Source: AP-15 sp963747735
GTDB lineage: Bacteria > Pseudomonadota > Alphaproteobacteria > ATCC43930 > CGMCC-115725
Direction of reading: 5' to 3'
Assembly: GCA_963747735.1 (NCBI GenBank)
Contig: CAVVGE010000004.1
Coordinates: forward strand, 186,001-250,000
DNA: 64,000 nt
The notes under the pieces were generated by a model. The model had not been told where the DNA came from and did not search any database. It saw only the letters and a program-made list of their open reading frames with translations. Below, one piece after another: positions 17,801 to 27,085 of the stretch. The first letter of the stretch is position 1, and every line of letters starts with the position of its first letter. Both the position numbers and the translations under genes were made by a program.

Positions 17801-17850
17801 CACATACCGGCAAGCCCCATATACCGGCAGGCCCCCCATATACCGGCAGG
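17801..17850 (+). repeat. Three short tandem repeats just before the DedA gene
   Basis: The core ATACCGGCA(A/G)G is repeated three times with starts at 17801, 17818 and 17837, separated by C-runs. The array ends 3 bp before the DedA start codon, so it replaces the usual ribosome-binding region. Confidence 0.75.
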
Positions 17851-17853
17851 CTC

Positions 17854-18475
17854 ATGGAACATCTCGTCCAGCCGACGCTCGCCTTTATCGCCGCGCATTC
17901 CGGCTGGGCGGTCGCCATCATGTTCGTGACCGCGTTTGGCGAGTCGTTCGCATTCTTGAGCCTGCTGTTCCCCGGCACCTCGCTCCTGATCGCCGCGGGT
18001 GCCTTGATGTCGGCCGGGACCCTGCCTTATCTGCCGGTGCTGGTCGGGGCGATCCTGGGCGCGGTCCTCGGCAATTCGGTCTCGTACTGGATCGGCCGCC
18101 GGTTCGGAGGCGGCGTCGGGCAGATTTGGCCGTTCACCCGCAACCCGAGCCTGCTGCCGGGCGGCATCCGGTTTTTTGAGCGGCATGGCGGCAAGAGCGT
18201 CTTTATCGGCCGGTTCTTCGGCCCGGTGCGCGCGGTGATCCCGCTCGCCGCCGGGATCCTGCGGATGCCGCCCGGCCGCTTCTGGTTCGCCAACGTCACC
18301 TCGGCGCTGGTCTGGGCGCCGATACTGCTCTATGTCGGCGATGCGGTCGGCGCCGCCGGCGAGCATCTGATCGGCTCGGGGAACACGGCGCTCGCTGGTG
18401 TTCGGGGCGCTGACCCTGTTCGGCATCGCCGGGGTGGTGTGGGCGGTGATCAAATCGGCCCGCCCGCGCTCCTGA
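17854..18475 (+). CDS. DedA family membrane protein, C-terminal frameshift
   Basis: DedA proteins are inner-membrane proteins linked to lipid (undecaprenyl-phosphate or phospholipid) flipping. The start MEHLVQPTLAFIAAH, FGESFAFLSLLFPGTSLL, GNSVSYWIGRRFGG and GRFFGPVRAVIPLAAGILRM are typical. Near 18393-18396 the frame shifts by one base. In the shifted frame the expected last helix LLVFGALTLFGIAGVVWAV continues to a stop at 18473-18475; without the shift the frame runs through a non-hydrophobic tail to 18582, overlapping rpsD. A sequencing error or a recent mutation is likely. Confidence 0.8.
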
Positions 18476-18581
18476 CATTCGGCCCGACCCGGCCCGAGCG
18501 ATCGGAAATTGACTCCGGCCGCGGCCCCGCTATAGTCCGGCCGCATTCGACAGCAAACACGCGAACCGGATACCGACACTG

Positions 18582-19199
18582 ATGGGCAGCAAGCGCGAGG
18601 AGCCGAAATACAAGATCAACCGCCGTCTCGCGGTGAATTTGTGGGGGCGGCCGAAAAGCCCGCTCAACCGGCGCGAATACGGGCCGGGCCAGCACGGTCA
18701 GCGGCGCAAAAAGCCGTCCGATTTCGGGACCCAGCTCGCCGCCAAGCAGAAGATGAAGGGCTATTACGCCAATCTCGGCGAACGCCAGTTCCGCCGCCTC
18801 TATGAAGAGGCGGTGCGGCGCCGCGGCGACACCGGCGACAACCTCGTCGAATTGCTGGAGCGGCGGCTCGATGCCGTCGTCTATCGGATGAAGCTGGTGC
18901 CGACCCCGTTCGCCGCGCGCCAGCTGGTCAATCACGGCCATGTCCGGGTCAATGGCCGCCGGGTCAACATCCCGTCCTATCGGGTGCGCGACGGCGACGA
19001 CATCGAATTGGGCGCCAGGGCGAAGACGATGGCGCTGGTCATGGAGGCGGCGCAATCGGGTGAGCGCGACGTTCCCGATTACATCGAAATCGACCACGAC
19101 CGCATGAAGGGCCGCTTTGTCCGGGCACCAAAGCCTGCCGATGTGCCGTACCCGGTGTCGATGGAGCCGAACCTCGTCATCGAGTTCTATTCGCGCTGA
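18582..19199 (+). CDS. rpsD: 30S ribosomal protein S4
   Basis: S4 binds 16S rRNA early in 30S assembly and helps translational accuracy. The 205-residue protein has the alphaproteobacterial form: KREEPKYKINRRLAVNLWG, LNRREYGPGQHGQRRKKPSDFG, YANLGERQFRRLYEEA, and the S4 RNA-binding domain LERRLDAVVYRMKLVPTPFAARQLVNHGHVRVNG. It is monocistronic: a rho-independent terminator follows 17 bp after the stop. Seventeen bases around its start codon recur at 19266-19282. Confidence 0.97.
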   Translation: MGSKREEPKYKINRRLAVNLWGRPKSPLNRREYGPGQHGQRRKKPSDFGTQLAAKQKMKGYYANLGERQFRRLYEEAVRRRGDTGDNLVELLERRLDAVVYRMKLVPTPFAARQLVNHGHVRVNGRRVNIPSYRVRDGDDIELGARAKTMALVMEAAQSGERDVPDYIEIDHDRMKGRFVRAPKPADVPYPVSMEPNLVIEFYSR

Positions 19200-19216
19200 C
19201 GCCTGCGATTTGGGCT

Positions 19217-19244
19217 AAAAGCCGCCCCTCCGGGCGGCTTTTTT
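19217..19244 (+). terminator. Rho-independent terminator of rpsD
   Basis: A perfect GCCGCCC/GGGCGGC stem (19221-19227 with 19232-19238) has a 4-base loop, is preceded by AAAA and followed by six T. It is the clearest terminator in the window and ends the rpsD transcript. Confidence 0.92.
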
Positions 19245-19302
19245 GTTGCGCGCGCCGATCCTGCGCCGACACTGATGGGCAGAATTGCAACGGGCGGTGG
19301 CG

Positions 19303-20607
19303 ATGCTGGTCCTGCAACTCTCGATCATCCTCTTGCTGATCCTGCTCAACGGCTTTTTTGCGATGGCCGAGATCGCGCTCGTCTCGGCCCGGCCGGCGCG
19401 TCTGCGCCCGCTCGCCGACAACGGCAATGCCGGGGCGCAGGCGGCGCTCGAATTGAAGGCCGACCCGTCGCGGCTGCTGGCGACGGTGCAGATCGGGATC
19501 ACCGTGATCGCCGTCCTCTCCGGCACCTTCGGCGAGGCCACCTTGGGCGATCGGCTGCAGCAGGCGCTCGCCGGCGGCTCGGGGTTCGCCGCGCGCTATG
19601 CGCATGCGATCGCGATGGCGGTGGTGGTCGCCGGTATCTCCTACGTTTCGCTGATCCTCGGCGAGCTGGCGCCAAAGCGGCTGGCGCTGCTGCGCCCCGA
19701 GCGGATCGCCGCCGGGCTCGCCCGCATCATGCGGGTGATGGCGCGGGTGGGCGCGCCGCTCGAATGGTTCTTGAGCGCGTCGGCCGATCTGGTGCTGCGC
19801 CTCTTGCCGCTGCGCAGCGAAGGCCCCGCACCGGTGACCGACGAAGAGATCCGCTTTATGCTGCGCGAGGGGGCGGCGAGCGGGCACATCCATCAGACCG
19901 AAACCGAGATCGTCTCGATGGCGCTGCGGCTCGGCGATCGCCGGGCGAGTGCCGTTATGACCCCGCGCACCCGCATCGTATGGCTCGACCTCGACGATCC
20001 GGAGGCGGAAAACCGGCGCCGGATCAACGACAGCCCCTATTCGCGGTTTCCGGTTGTGCAGGGCGGCTCGCAGCATGTCATCGGCGTGGTCCAGGCGAAG
20101 GACCTGCTCGCCCGCTGCCTCGCGGCACTGCCGTTCGACCTGCGCGCGGCGACGCGGCCGCCGCTCTATCTGCCGAACACGGTGACCGTGCTGCGCGTCC
20201 TCGAAGTGTTCAAGAGCGCCGCCGAGCCAATGGCGCTGATCGTCGACGAGTATGGCGACCTCGAAGGGCTGGTGACGCCGAGCGACATCCTGGAAGCGCT
20301 GGTCGGCGACATCCCCGGCACCGGCGACACCGACCAGCGGGTGGTGCGGCGCGAGGACGGCACCTGGCTGATCGACGGCCTCGTCGGCCTCGACGAATTG
20401 AAGCAATTGCTCGGCCTCACGCGGCTGACCGGCGAGGACGCCGATTTTCACACGCTCGGCGGCTATGTGATGGCGCGGCTCAACCGCGTGCCGATGATCG
20501 CCGACCGGATCACCGCCGACGGCTGGCAGCTCGAGGTCGTCGATATGGACGGCCGCCGCGTCGACCGCGTGCTGATCTCGCCGATCGCCGCCAAAGGCCG
20601 GCGCTGA
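19303..20607 (+). CDS. CNNM/CorC (hemolysin-like) CBS-domain membrane protein
   Basis: The protein of about 434 residues belongs to the HlyC/CorC family of cation (Mg/Co) transport proteins, despite the historical name hemolysin. It has a DUF21/CNNM membrane domain (LLLILLNGFFAMAEIALVSAR, then helices with GELAPKRLALLRPE), a CBS pair (VMTPRTRIVWLDLDD and LIVDEYGDLEGLVTPSDILEALVGDI) and the CorC C-terminal domain (GYVMARLNRVPMIAD). The ATG at 19303 is used; an in-frame TTG at 19285 is possible. Its last 52 bp are duplicated at 26842-26893. Confidence 0.9.
   Translation: MLVLQLSIILLLILLNGFFAMAEIALVSARPARLRPLADNGNAGAQAALELKADPSRLLATVQIGITVIAVLSGTFGEATLGDRLQQALAGGSGFAARYAHAIAMAVVVAGISYVSLILGELAPKRLALLRPERIAAGLARIMRVMARVGAPLEWFLSASADLVLRLLPLRSEGPAPVTDEEIRFMLREGAASGHIHQTETEIVSMALRLGDRRASAVMTPRTRIVWLDLDDPEAENRRRINDSPYSRFPVVQGGSQHVIGVVQAKDLLARCLAALPFDLRAATRPPLYLPNTVTVLRVLEVFKSAAEPMALIVDEYGDLEGLVTPSDILEALVGDIPGTGDTDQRVVRREDGTWLIDGLVGLDELKQLLGLTRLTGEDADFHTLGGYVMARLNRVPMIADRITADGWQLEVVDMDGRRVDRVLISPIAAKGRR
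20556..20607. repeat. 52-bp direct repeat, copy 1 (end of CNNM/CorC gene)
   Basis: These bases code for the last 16 residues and the stop of the CNNM/CorC protein. The same 52 bp, with two mismatches, recur at 26842-26893 in the same orientation. The two copies bracket the decayed island between them. Confidence 0.85.
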
Positions 20608-20610
20608 CCC

Positions 20611-21708
20611 TTACGACAAAGCGAGCCGGCGCGTGTCGCGGTAGCCGGTCTCCGACAATTCGCCCCAATCCATGATGCCGGCGCGAAATGCCGTGTAGCT
20701 ATCGTAGACCTTGCGGGTCAGCGGGTCCTTGGCGGCAGTGTCGGCCAGCACTTCCTTGCTGAGCTTGCCGAAGGTCTTGATCAGCTCGTCGCTGAAGCGC
20801 AGAATCTTGATGCGCTCGTCCGCGCGCAGGACTTTGAGCGACTTGAAGTTCTCGGCATTAAACTCGGCGAGCGAGCGGGTGACTTCGGCCTGCGCCGCGG
20901 CCTCGATCAGCGCGCGCTCGGAGGGCGCCAGGCTGTCCCACAGCGTCTTGTTAATGCCGAGCGTGTTGTTGGTGCCGGGCTCGTGGAAGCCAGGGTAATA
21001 GTAATAATCGGCGGCCTTATCGAAGCCCGAGATTCATGATCGAGTCCACGGTCCGACCCATTCCGCGGCATCGATTGCACCCGATTTCAGTCGCCGTGTT
21101 GATCTCGCCTCCTGGGGTCGTCACGACCGTGGCGCCCAGGCGGCGCAGAACCTCGGCGCCGAGCCCCGCCATTCGATAGCGCAGGCCTTTGAAGTCCTCC
21201 GGACTGTTGATCTCCTTGTTGAACCACCCGCCCATCTGCGACGCCAGTGTTCATGCACGACAGCGGCTTGATTTTGAAGGTCGCGGAGACCTCGTCCCAC
21301 AACTCCTGTCCGCCGCCAAAGGTGATCCACGAGCACAACTCGTCAGCAGTCAAACCGTAGGGTGCCGCGCAGAAGAAATTCAGTGCCGGCGACTTGGCCT
21401 CGAAATATTGGTCCGTTTGAATGATACATGTCAGCGACGCCGGAAGCGACGGCATCAAACACTTCGAAGGGGCGCACCAAGCTACCCGCCGGATAGACCA
21501 TGACTTTGAGGCGACCGTCCGAGATGGCGGTGATCGATTGCGCCAATCGCTCGGCGCTGGTTTGTGGCCCGGGCAAGTCCGGGGGCTAGCTCGTCACCAT
21601 CTTGAGTTCCTTGATGCCTTGCGCGATCGCTGGCGCCGGCAGGCCCCGCTGCAGCCGCAATCGCCGCAGTGGCACCGAGCAGTACATGACGGCGGTCGTC
21701 TCCGTCAT
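20611..21708 (-). pseudogene. TRAP transporter solute-binding protein (DctP-like), decayed copy 1
   Basis: Fragments in several frames rebuild a TRAP periplasmic binding protein: PAPAIAQGIKELKMVTS, TSAERLAQSITAISDGRLKV, FDAVASGVADMYH, GGWFNKEINSPEDFKGLRYRM and DPLTRKVYDSY. After MVTS an in-frame TAG replaces the Trp codon found in copy 2, and at least three frameshifts follow. The remaining pieces align closely by eye with copy 2, so the two arose by tandem duplication. No TRAP membrane subunits (DctQ/DctM) are in the window. The gene is dead. Confidence 0.85.
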
Positions 21709-21720
21709 CGCAATGTCCTC

Positions 21721-22818
21721 CTAACCCAGCGCTAGCCGGCGGGTGTCGCGGTAGCCGGTTTCCGACAGCTCGCCCCAATCCATCATGCCGGCGAGAAATG
21801 CCATGTAGCTATCGTAGACCTTGCGGGTCAGCGGATCCTTGGCGGCGATTTCGGCAACGACCTCCTTGCTGAGCTTGCCGAATGTTTTGATTAGCTCGTC
21901 GTTGAACCGCAGGATCTTAACCCGCTTGTTCGCGCGCAGCACTTTGAGCGCCTTGGTGTTCTCGGCGTTGCACTGGGCGAGCGACCTGGTCAGCTCGGCC
22001 TGCGCTGCAGCCTCGATAAGCACGCGCTCAGAGAGCGCCAACCCGTCCCACAGAGTGCTTGTTGATGCCTAGAGTTACGCTCGTACCGGGTTCATGGAAG
22101 CCAGGGTAATAGTAATAGTCGGCCACCTTATCGAGGCCCGAGTTGCAATGTCCGCCCACGGCCCGATCTACTCGCTGGCGTCGATCGCGCCGGATTTGAG
22201 CGCCGTCAGATTTCGCCGCCGGGGATGGTCACGACGGTAGCGCCCATGCGGCGCAAAACCTCGGCGCCGAGCGCCGGGCATGCGATAGCGCAGGCCTTTG
22301 AAGTCGGCGGAGCTATTAACCTCCTTGTTGAACCAACCGCCCATCTGCACGCCCTCGATTGAGGCACGATAGCGGCTTGATGTTGAACTGCGCGTCCACC
22401 TCGTCCCACAACTCCTGGCCGCCGCCGAAGGCGATCCAGGAGGCCAGCTCGTCGGCGGCCATGCCGTAGGGAACCGTCGGCTAAAAGAAGTTCAAGCGCC
22501 GGGGACTTGGAGCCGAAATAAGTTATCGCTCAAGTGATACATGTCTGCGACCCCGGCGGAGACCGCGTCGAAGAGTCTCGAAGGCCCCGACGAGCTGTCG
22601 GCCGGATAAACCGTAATTTTGAGCCGACCATCCGACATCGCGGCAATGGATTGCGCCAGTCGCTCAGCACTGGTTTGCAAGCGGAGGGAGCTCGCGGGCC
22701 AGCTCGTGACCATGTTTAGGTCTTTGATGCCTTGCGCGATCGCCGGCGCCGGCAAGCTGCCGACGCCCGCGAATGCTGCGGTCGCGCCGAGCAACATTTC
22801 GCGGCGTCGTGTCCTCAT
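21721..22818 (-). pseudogene. TRAP transporter solute-binding protein (DctP-like), decayed copy 2
   Basis: The start is intact, with a twin-arginine-like signal (RTRRREMLLGATAAFAG), followed by PAPAIAQGIKDLNMVTSW and TSAERLAQSIAAMSDGRLKI. Frameshifts break the middle: MGGWFNKEVNSSADFKGLRYRM appears in another frame, and the C-terminal third (DELIKTFGKLSKEVVAEIAAKDP) is open again down to the stop. It is the upstream member of the tandem pair. Such binding proteins capture organic acids for tripartite ATP-independent transporters. No functional product is expected. Confidence 0.85.
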
Positions 22819-22929
22819 TACGTTCTCCCCGGGCCGGAGCGAAGGCCCCGCAGATTTCCGGCGCTCGATTTTAAGGCACTGTCGCCAGCCAAAGTCGAGA
22901 CGCCGCGCACTTTACAGGGACGCTATACA

Positions 22930-25498
22930 TTGTCGAACAGACGACAAGCTCGCGCGGGAGTCGGGAAGCGGCTCCTCCTCGCGTTCTTCGGGATCAGCGC
23001 GATTTCGGCGCTCGTCGCAGGCGCCGCGATCTACGCGTTTTTCGAGGTCGGGCGTTCGCTGACCCTGATCGATCGCCGGATCGATCCGATTTTGGCCTCG
23101 CTCGAAGTATCGCGCTCGGTCGAGCGCATCGTAACCGCCTCATCGGCGCTCTCCGCGGTCACGACCGAGCAGCGACCGCGAGCAGGTCTTCGCCGGGCTT
23201 TCGCACGAAGTCAGCCAAGCTGCAGTCGTTTCTCGACGAATTGCGCGACGGCGGGATCAGCCAGCACCGGTTGGCGCCGATCGAGGACAATGCGATCCAG
23301 CTGGACGCCAATCTGACGGCATTGGACGCCGATGTCCGCCTGCGCCTGCAGCTGATCGGACGGCATCAAGGATTTGATGCGCGGCGTGTTCGATACCAAT
23401 GACGAAACCCAACGGCTTCTTGGCGCCACACGCTGCTCGTATACGACAGCCAGATCACCCGGCTCGCCGCGCTGATCGGGACGGCGCGCGGTCGAGGCGA
23501 CCCGGCCGCAGGATGCGCTCGGCCATTGGCCGCCGGCCTGTTGGCCGAGCGTCCGGTGCAACGGGTCCAGCAGCAGGCCTCGGACGCCGCCGACGCGTTG
23601 GTGCAGGCTTCGGTCAGCGAGCAGAAGCAGCGCCTCTCTGATCCTCGCCTTTCAGCTAAGCCGAAGGTCGGCGAGCTGGAGAAAGGCTCAGCAAGTGCTC
23701 GGTGCCGAAGCTTCGCCCGCTGTTTCTCTCCCAGGTCGAGAAGTTCAAGACCCTGGTCGACGGGCCGGATTCGATCCCCCAGCTGCGCCAGCACGAATTG
23801 GGCCTGATCGCCGATGCGGGGCGGCTCCTGGCCGAGAACGCCAACCTGTCGAACCAGCTCACCGCCGCCGCCGAACATCTGGTCGGAAAGGACCAAGGAC
23901 GAGGTCCGCGCTGCAACCGGCTCGGCTCTCCACGTCCAACGGCTAAGCACCCAGGCGATCGCCGTGCTGGTCGCGCTCAGCCTCGCCGCCTCGATTCTGA
24001 TCGTCTGGCGCTATGTCGGCCGCAACATCGTCGCGCGTCTGAATTTGCTGAGCGGCGCCATGTTGGAGATCGCCGGCGGCGCCCGCGACATCGCCGTCCC
24101 GGTGACCGGCCGCGACGAGATCGCGGCGATGGGTCAGGCGGTCGAGGTGTTCCGCCGCAACGCGATCGAGCGCGACGAGCTGCTGGCCGAGCGCGCCGAA
24201 GCCGCGCAGCGTCTGGAATACCTGGTCGAGGAGCGGACCGCCGAGCTGGGGCAGCAGCAGGCGGTGCTGCGCGTCACCTTCGACAACATGGCCGACGGCG
24301 TCGCCCGGTTCGACGACGAGCTGCGGCTCGCCGCGTGGAACCGCAATTTCGTCGAGATCCTCGGCGCTGCCGGACTCGTTTCTTGCCGAGCCGCGCAGCT
24401 ACGCGGACTATGTTGCGTTATCTGGCCGGGCGCGGCGAGTTCGGCGAGGTCGATCCCGAGGCCGAGCTGCGCCGCTTTACCGAGAATGCCGGCCGTCAAT
24501 GGTCGGTCGAGCGGACCCGCCCGGACGGGCGCGTGCTCGAAGTGCGCCACAACCCGGTGCCGGGCGGCGGCTTTGTGCTGATCTACGCCGACATCACCGA
24601 GCGCAAGCGGTCGGAGGCGGCAATCCGGGCAGCGCGCGACGCGGCCGAGGAAGCGTTGCTCGAGCTGAAGGCGACCCAGGCTAACCTGATTCAAGCCGAA
24701 AAGATGGCCTCGCTCGGCCAGCTGACCGCCGGCATCGCCCACGAGATCAAGAACCCGCTCAACTTCGTCAACAACTTCGCCGACCTCTCGGTCGAGCTGC
24801 TCGGCGAGCTGAAAGCAAGCGACCGATGGCTTGCTCGAAGGGTCGCGCGGCGGCCGGCGCGCCGAGGCCGACGAGCTGATCGCGATGCTCTCGGGCAACC
24901 TCGACAAGATCGCCGAGCACGGCCGGCGCGCCGACGGCATCGTCAAGAGCATGCTGGCGCATTCGCGCGGCGGCGGCGGCGAGCGGTTGGATGTCGATGT
25001 CAACAGCCTTGTCGAGGAAGCGCTGAACCTCGCCTATCACGGCGCCCGCGCCCAGGACCCGGAGTTCAACATCACCCTCGAACGCGATCTCGACCCGGCC
25101 TTGGCACCGGTGGAGCTCGTGCCGCAGGACATGACCCGGGTCTTCGTCAACCTGATCGTCAACGGCTTCTACGCTACCGCCAAGCGCCGCCGCGACGCGC
25201 CTGACCCGCGTTCTCGCCAGTCTTGAAGGTGGCGACGCGCGATTTCGGCGATGCGGTCGAGGTCGGGGTGCGCGACAACGGCATCGGCATCGCACCCGAG
25301 ATCAGGGACAAGTTGTTCCAGCCGTTCTTCACCACAAAGCCAACCGGGGAAGGCACCGGCCTCGGCTTGTCGATGAGCTACGACATCGTCACCACGCAGC
25401 ACGGCGGCACGATCGCGGTCGACAGCCGGCCGGGCGAGTTCACCGAGTTCACGGTACGCCTCCCGCGCCGGCACGTGGCGACCGGTCAAGCCGCGTAG
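22930..25498 (+). pseudogene. Sensor histidine kinase, multiply frameshifted
   Basis: Pieces in all three forward frames form a full kinase in order: a first transmembrane helix (LLLAFFGISAISALVAGAAI), a sensor region, a second helix (AIAVLVALSLAASILIVW), HAMP (VTGRDEIAAMGQAVEVFRR), a PAS domain (FDNMADGVARFDDELRLAAW), the His box (LTAGIAHEIKNPLNFVNNF) and the ATPase (DNGIGIAPEI, GEGTGLGLSMSYDIV). Frame changes are needed near 23170, 23700-23900, 24375, 24830 and 25195. The TTG at 22930 is the likeliest start. Kinases of this type often sit beside TRAP binding-protein genes, so the whole sensing/transport unit has decayed together. Confidence 0.8.
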
Positions 25499-25620
25499 CC
25501 TACGGCCAAAGCCCTGGAGCAGGATGCAGCAATGCTTCGGCGATGCTATAAGAGGGCGTGCAAGCAATCGGCGGGGCGGGACTGGTTACCAAAACCGACT
25601 TGCAGGCGGCGCTGCGGGAT

Positions 25621-25773
25621 CTTGTGGAAATGTGTGGAAATGCGGTCGGAGTCGTTTCGGAAATGTGTGTGGAAATGGGGTCTGGAAATGGGGTTGGAAA
25701 TGGGGTTGGAATCGGTTAATGGAAATGGGGTCGGAGTCGGTTAATAACTGGAAATGGGGTCGGAGTCGGTTAA
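25621..25773 (+). repeat. GGAAATGGGGTCGGAGTCGG repeat cluster beside the transposase
   Basis: This gap (25499-25822) has no gene. It holds degenerate and exact copies of a unit reading GGAAATGGGGTCGGAGTCGG followed by TTAA, with two full copies at about 25731-25754 and 25750-25773. Another full copy in the same orientation lies on the far side of the transposase gene (26654-26677). Such sequences recur around REP-associated transposases and are probably their substrate or footprint. Confidence 0.7.
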
Positions 25774-25822
25774 CGGGAAACGAGGGGAAGAAAGGGAGCA
25801 GATCGCGTCAGAGCAAGCCTGA

Positions 25823-26569
25823 TTAATCGCCCTGAGCGAGGGGGACAGCGTCGCCGCCCTCGTCGTTGCGGTGGTCACGCTTGCCGATCTTTGCCGGTCG
25901 GCCTTTCGGCAGAGGCTCCGCTCGCCGGCCGGCGGCGGTGGCGACCCGTCGTTTGAAGCGGGCATCGCCGAGGACCCAGCCGCCATTCGTCGCGGCGCGT
26001 AGGGCCGCGAGAAATGTGTCGTCGAGCATCCCCTGGAAGAGCGCACGATAGGCCTCTTGCCGCGCCGCCGGTGTCGCGCCCAGCGCTTGGTAAAGCGGAT
26101 GCGGGACGAGCAACGGGTCGGCAACGCCACGGGCATGGGCGCGGTGGCTCGACCAGCGGTAAGAAGCCGGGTGCCGAGCCAAGCCGGCGCGCACCGGGTT
26201 CAGCTCGATATAGCGGCAGCAGGCGAGAAAATATGCCTCGCTGTCGATCGGCGCCGCGCGATAGCGCCCTTCCCACAGGGTTCCACTGCGCCCTCGGCTC
26301 GCATTGACGTAGCCCACGTACCGTCGGCCGAGCGACTGCATCGCGCGCGGCAGGCTCTCGGCCGTGGTCGGGGTCGCGAGCAGGTGCACATGATTGGTCA
26401 TCAGCACATAGGCGTGGACGGCGCATCCGTTATCCGCCATCGCCGCGGTGAGCCAGGCGCGGTAGCGCGCATAGTCGTCCTCGGAGAAGAAGATCGGCTG
26501 CCGGTTGTTGCCGCGCTGGATCACGTGCAGCGGCTGATCCGGCACAAAATATCGACCGAGCCGCGGCAT
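25823..26569 (-). mobile_element. REP-associated tyrosine transposase (RAYT, IS200-like Y1)
   Basis: This is a 248-residue single-strand DNA transposase of the HUH/Y1 class, domesticated in many genomes to move or maintain REP-type palindromes. The ATG at 26569 gives the very typical start MPRLGRYFVPDQPLHVIQRG. The HUH histidines are in MTNHVHLLATP and the candidate catalytic Tyr in QSLGRRYVGYVN, followed by SGTLWEGRYR and RYIELNPVRAGL. The gene is intact, unlike its neighbours. Repeat units in the same orientation flank it, so it is the only clearly active mobile gene in the window. Confidence 0.9.
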
Positions 26570-26710
26570 CGTGATCTCCGAAGGTTTGCCTGCAATGCAA
26601 GATGGCACACGGTGGCCCTCATGTCCACTCTGACCCTGCTTCCTCTTGTGGGGGAATAGGGAAATGGGGTCGGAGTCGGTTAATCGGGCGGCTCTTATTA
26701 CCACTCTGAC
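26570..26710. other. Transposase-to-array gap with one repeat unit
   Basis: No gene is seen. The segment contains a full GGAAATGGGGTCGGAGTCGG unit at 26654-26673 and two short pieces reading CACTCTGACCCTG (near 26628 and 26702), the complementary-type motif usually found at the other edge of such elements. Confidence 0.5.
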
Positions 26711-26842
26711 CCTGTTTCCTCCCCTGTTTCCTCCCCTGTTTCCTCCCCTGTTTCCTCCCCTGTTTCCTCCCCTGTTTCCTCCCCTGTTTCCTCCCCTGTT
26801 TCCTCCCCTGTTTCCTCCCCTGTTTCCCTGTTTCCCTGTTTC
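26711..26842 (+). repeat. 12-bp minisatellite (CCTGTTTCCTCC) with 7-bp tail
   Basis: Nine uninterrupted copies of CCTGTTTCCTCC run from 26711 to 26818, then about three copies of a 7-bp unit CCTGTTT or CCCTGTT to 26842. Units are identical, so the array probably changes length by slippage. It lies between the transposase and the 52-bp repeat copy. On the reverse strand it would read as Gly-Glu-Glu-Thr repeats, which is not a credible protein. Confidence 0.95.
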
Positions 26843-26893
26843 CGCGTCGACCGCGTGCTGATCTCGCCGGTGGCCGCCAAAGGCCGGCGCTGA
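26842..26893. repeat. 52-bp direct repeat, copy 2 (far edge of the island)
   Basis: This repeats the last 52 bp of the CNNM/CorC gene (20556-20607), including the stop, with only two mismatches (GTG for ATC). Nothing of that gene precedes it here; it directly follows the minisatellite. It marks the right border of the decayed island. Confidence 0.85.
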
Positions 26894-26998
26894 GCAGCGT
26901 CGGGTGCATCACCGCCCCGCCCGTGCTATAGGTCACACGGAGGCGGTTTTGGCTAACTCGGCAGACCGGCAAGGGCTCTGCACGATTTCGGACAGCGG

Positions 26999-27085
26999 AT
27001 GACAATCAAGATAGGCAGCATGCTGATTGTCGCGGTCGGGATCATTCTCGCGGCCTTGCGGTTTATGCCGCTTGCCAATCCTTGA
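26999..27085 (+). CDS. Putative 28-residue membrane mini-protein
   Basis: An ATG at 26999 opens a 28-residue frame, MTIKIGSMLIVAVGII and so on, that is one hydrophobic helix (SMLIVAVGIILAALRFM) with a short basic start. Its TGA overlaps the TTG start of the RskA-like gene (TTGA), the same coupling seen at other gene joints here. There is no family match I can name. Length makes chance possible; hydrophobicity and coupling support it. Confidence 0.4.
   Translation: MTIKIGSMLIVAVGIILAALRFMPLANP

Noticed and set aside
26711..26842. CRISPR-like array
   Set aside because: Units of 12 bp directly adjoin without unique spacers, and there are no cas genes. It is a minisatellite.
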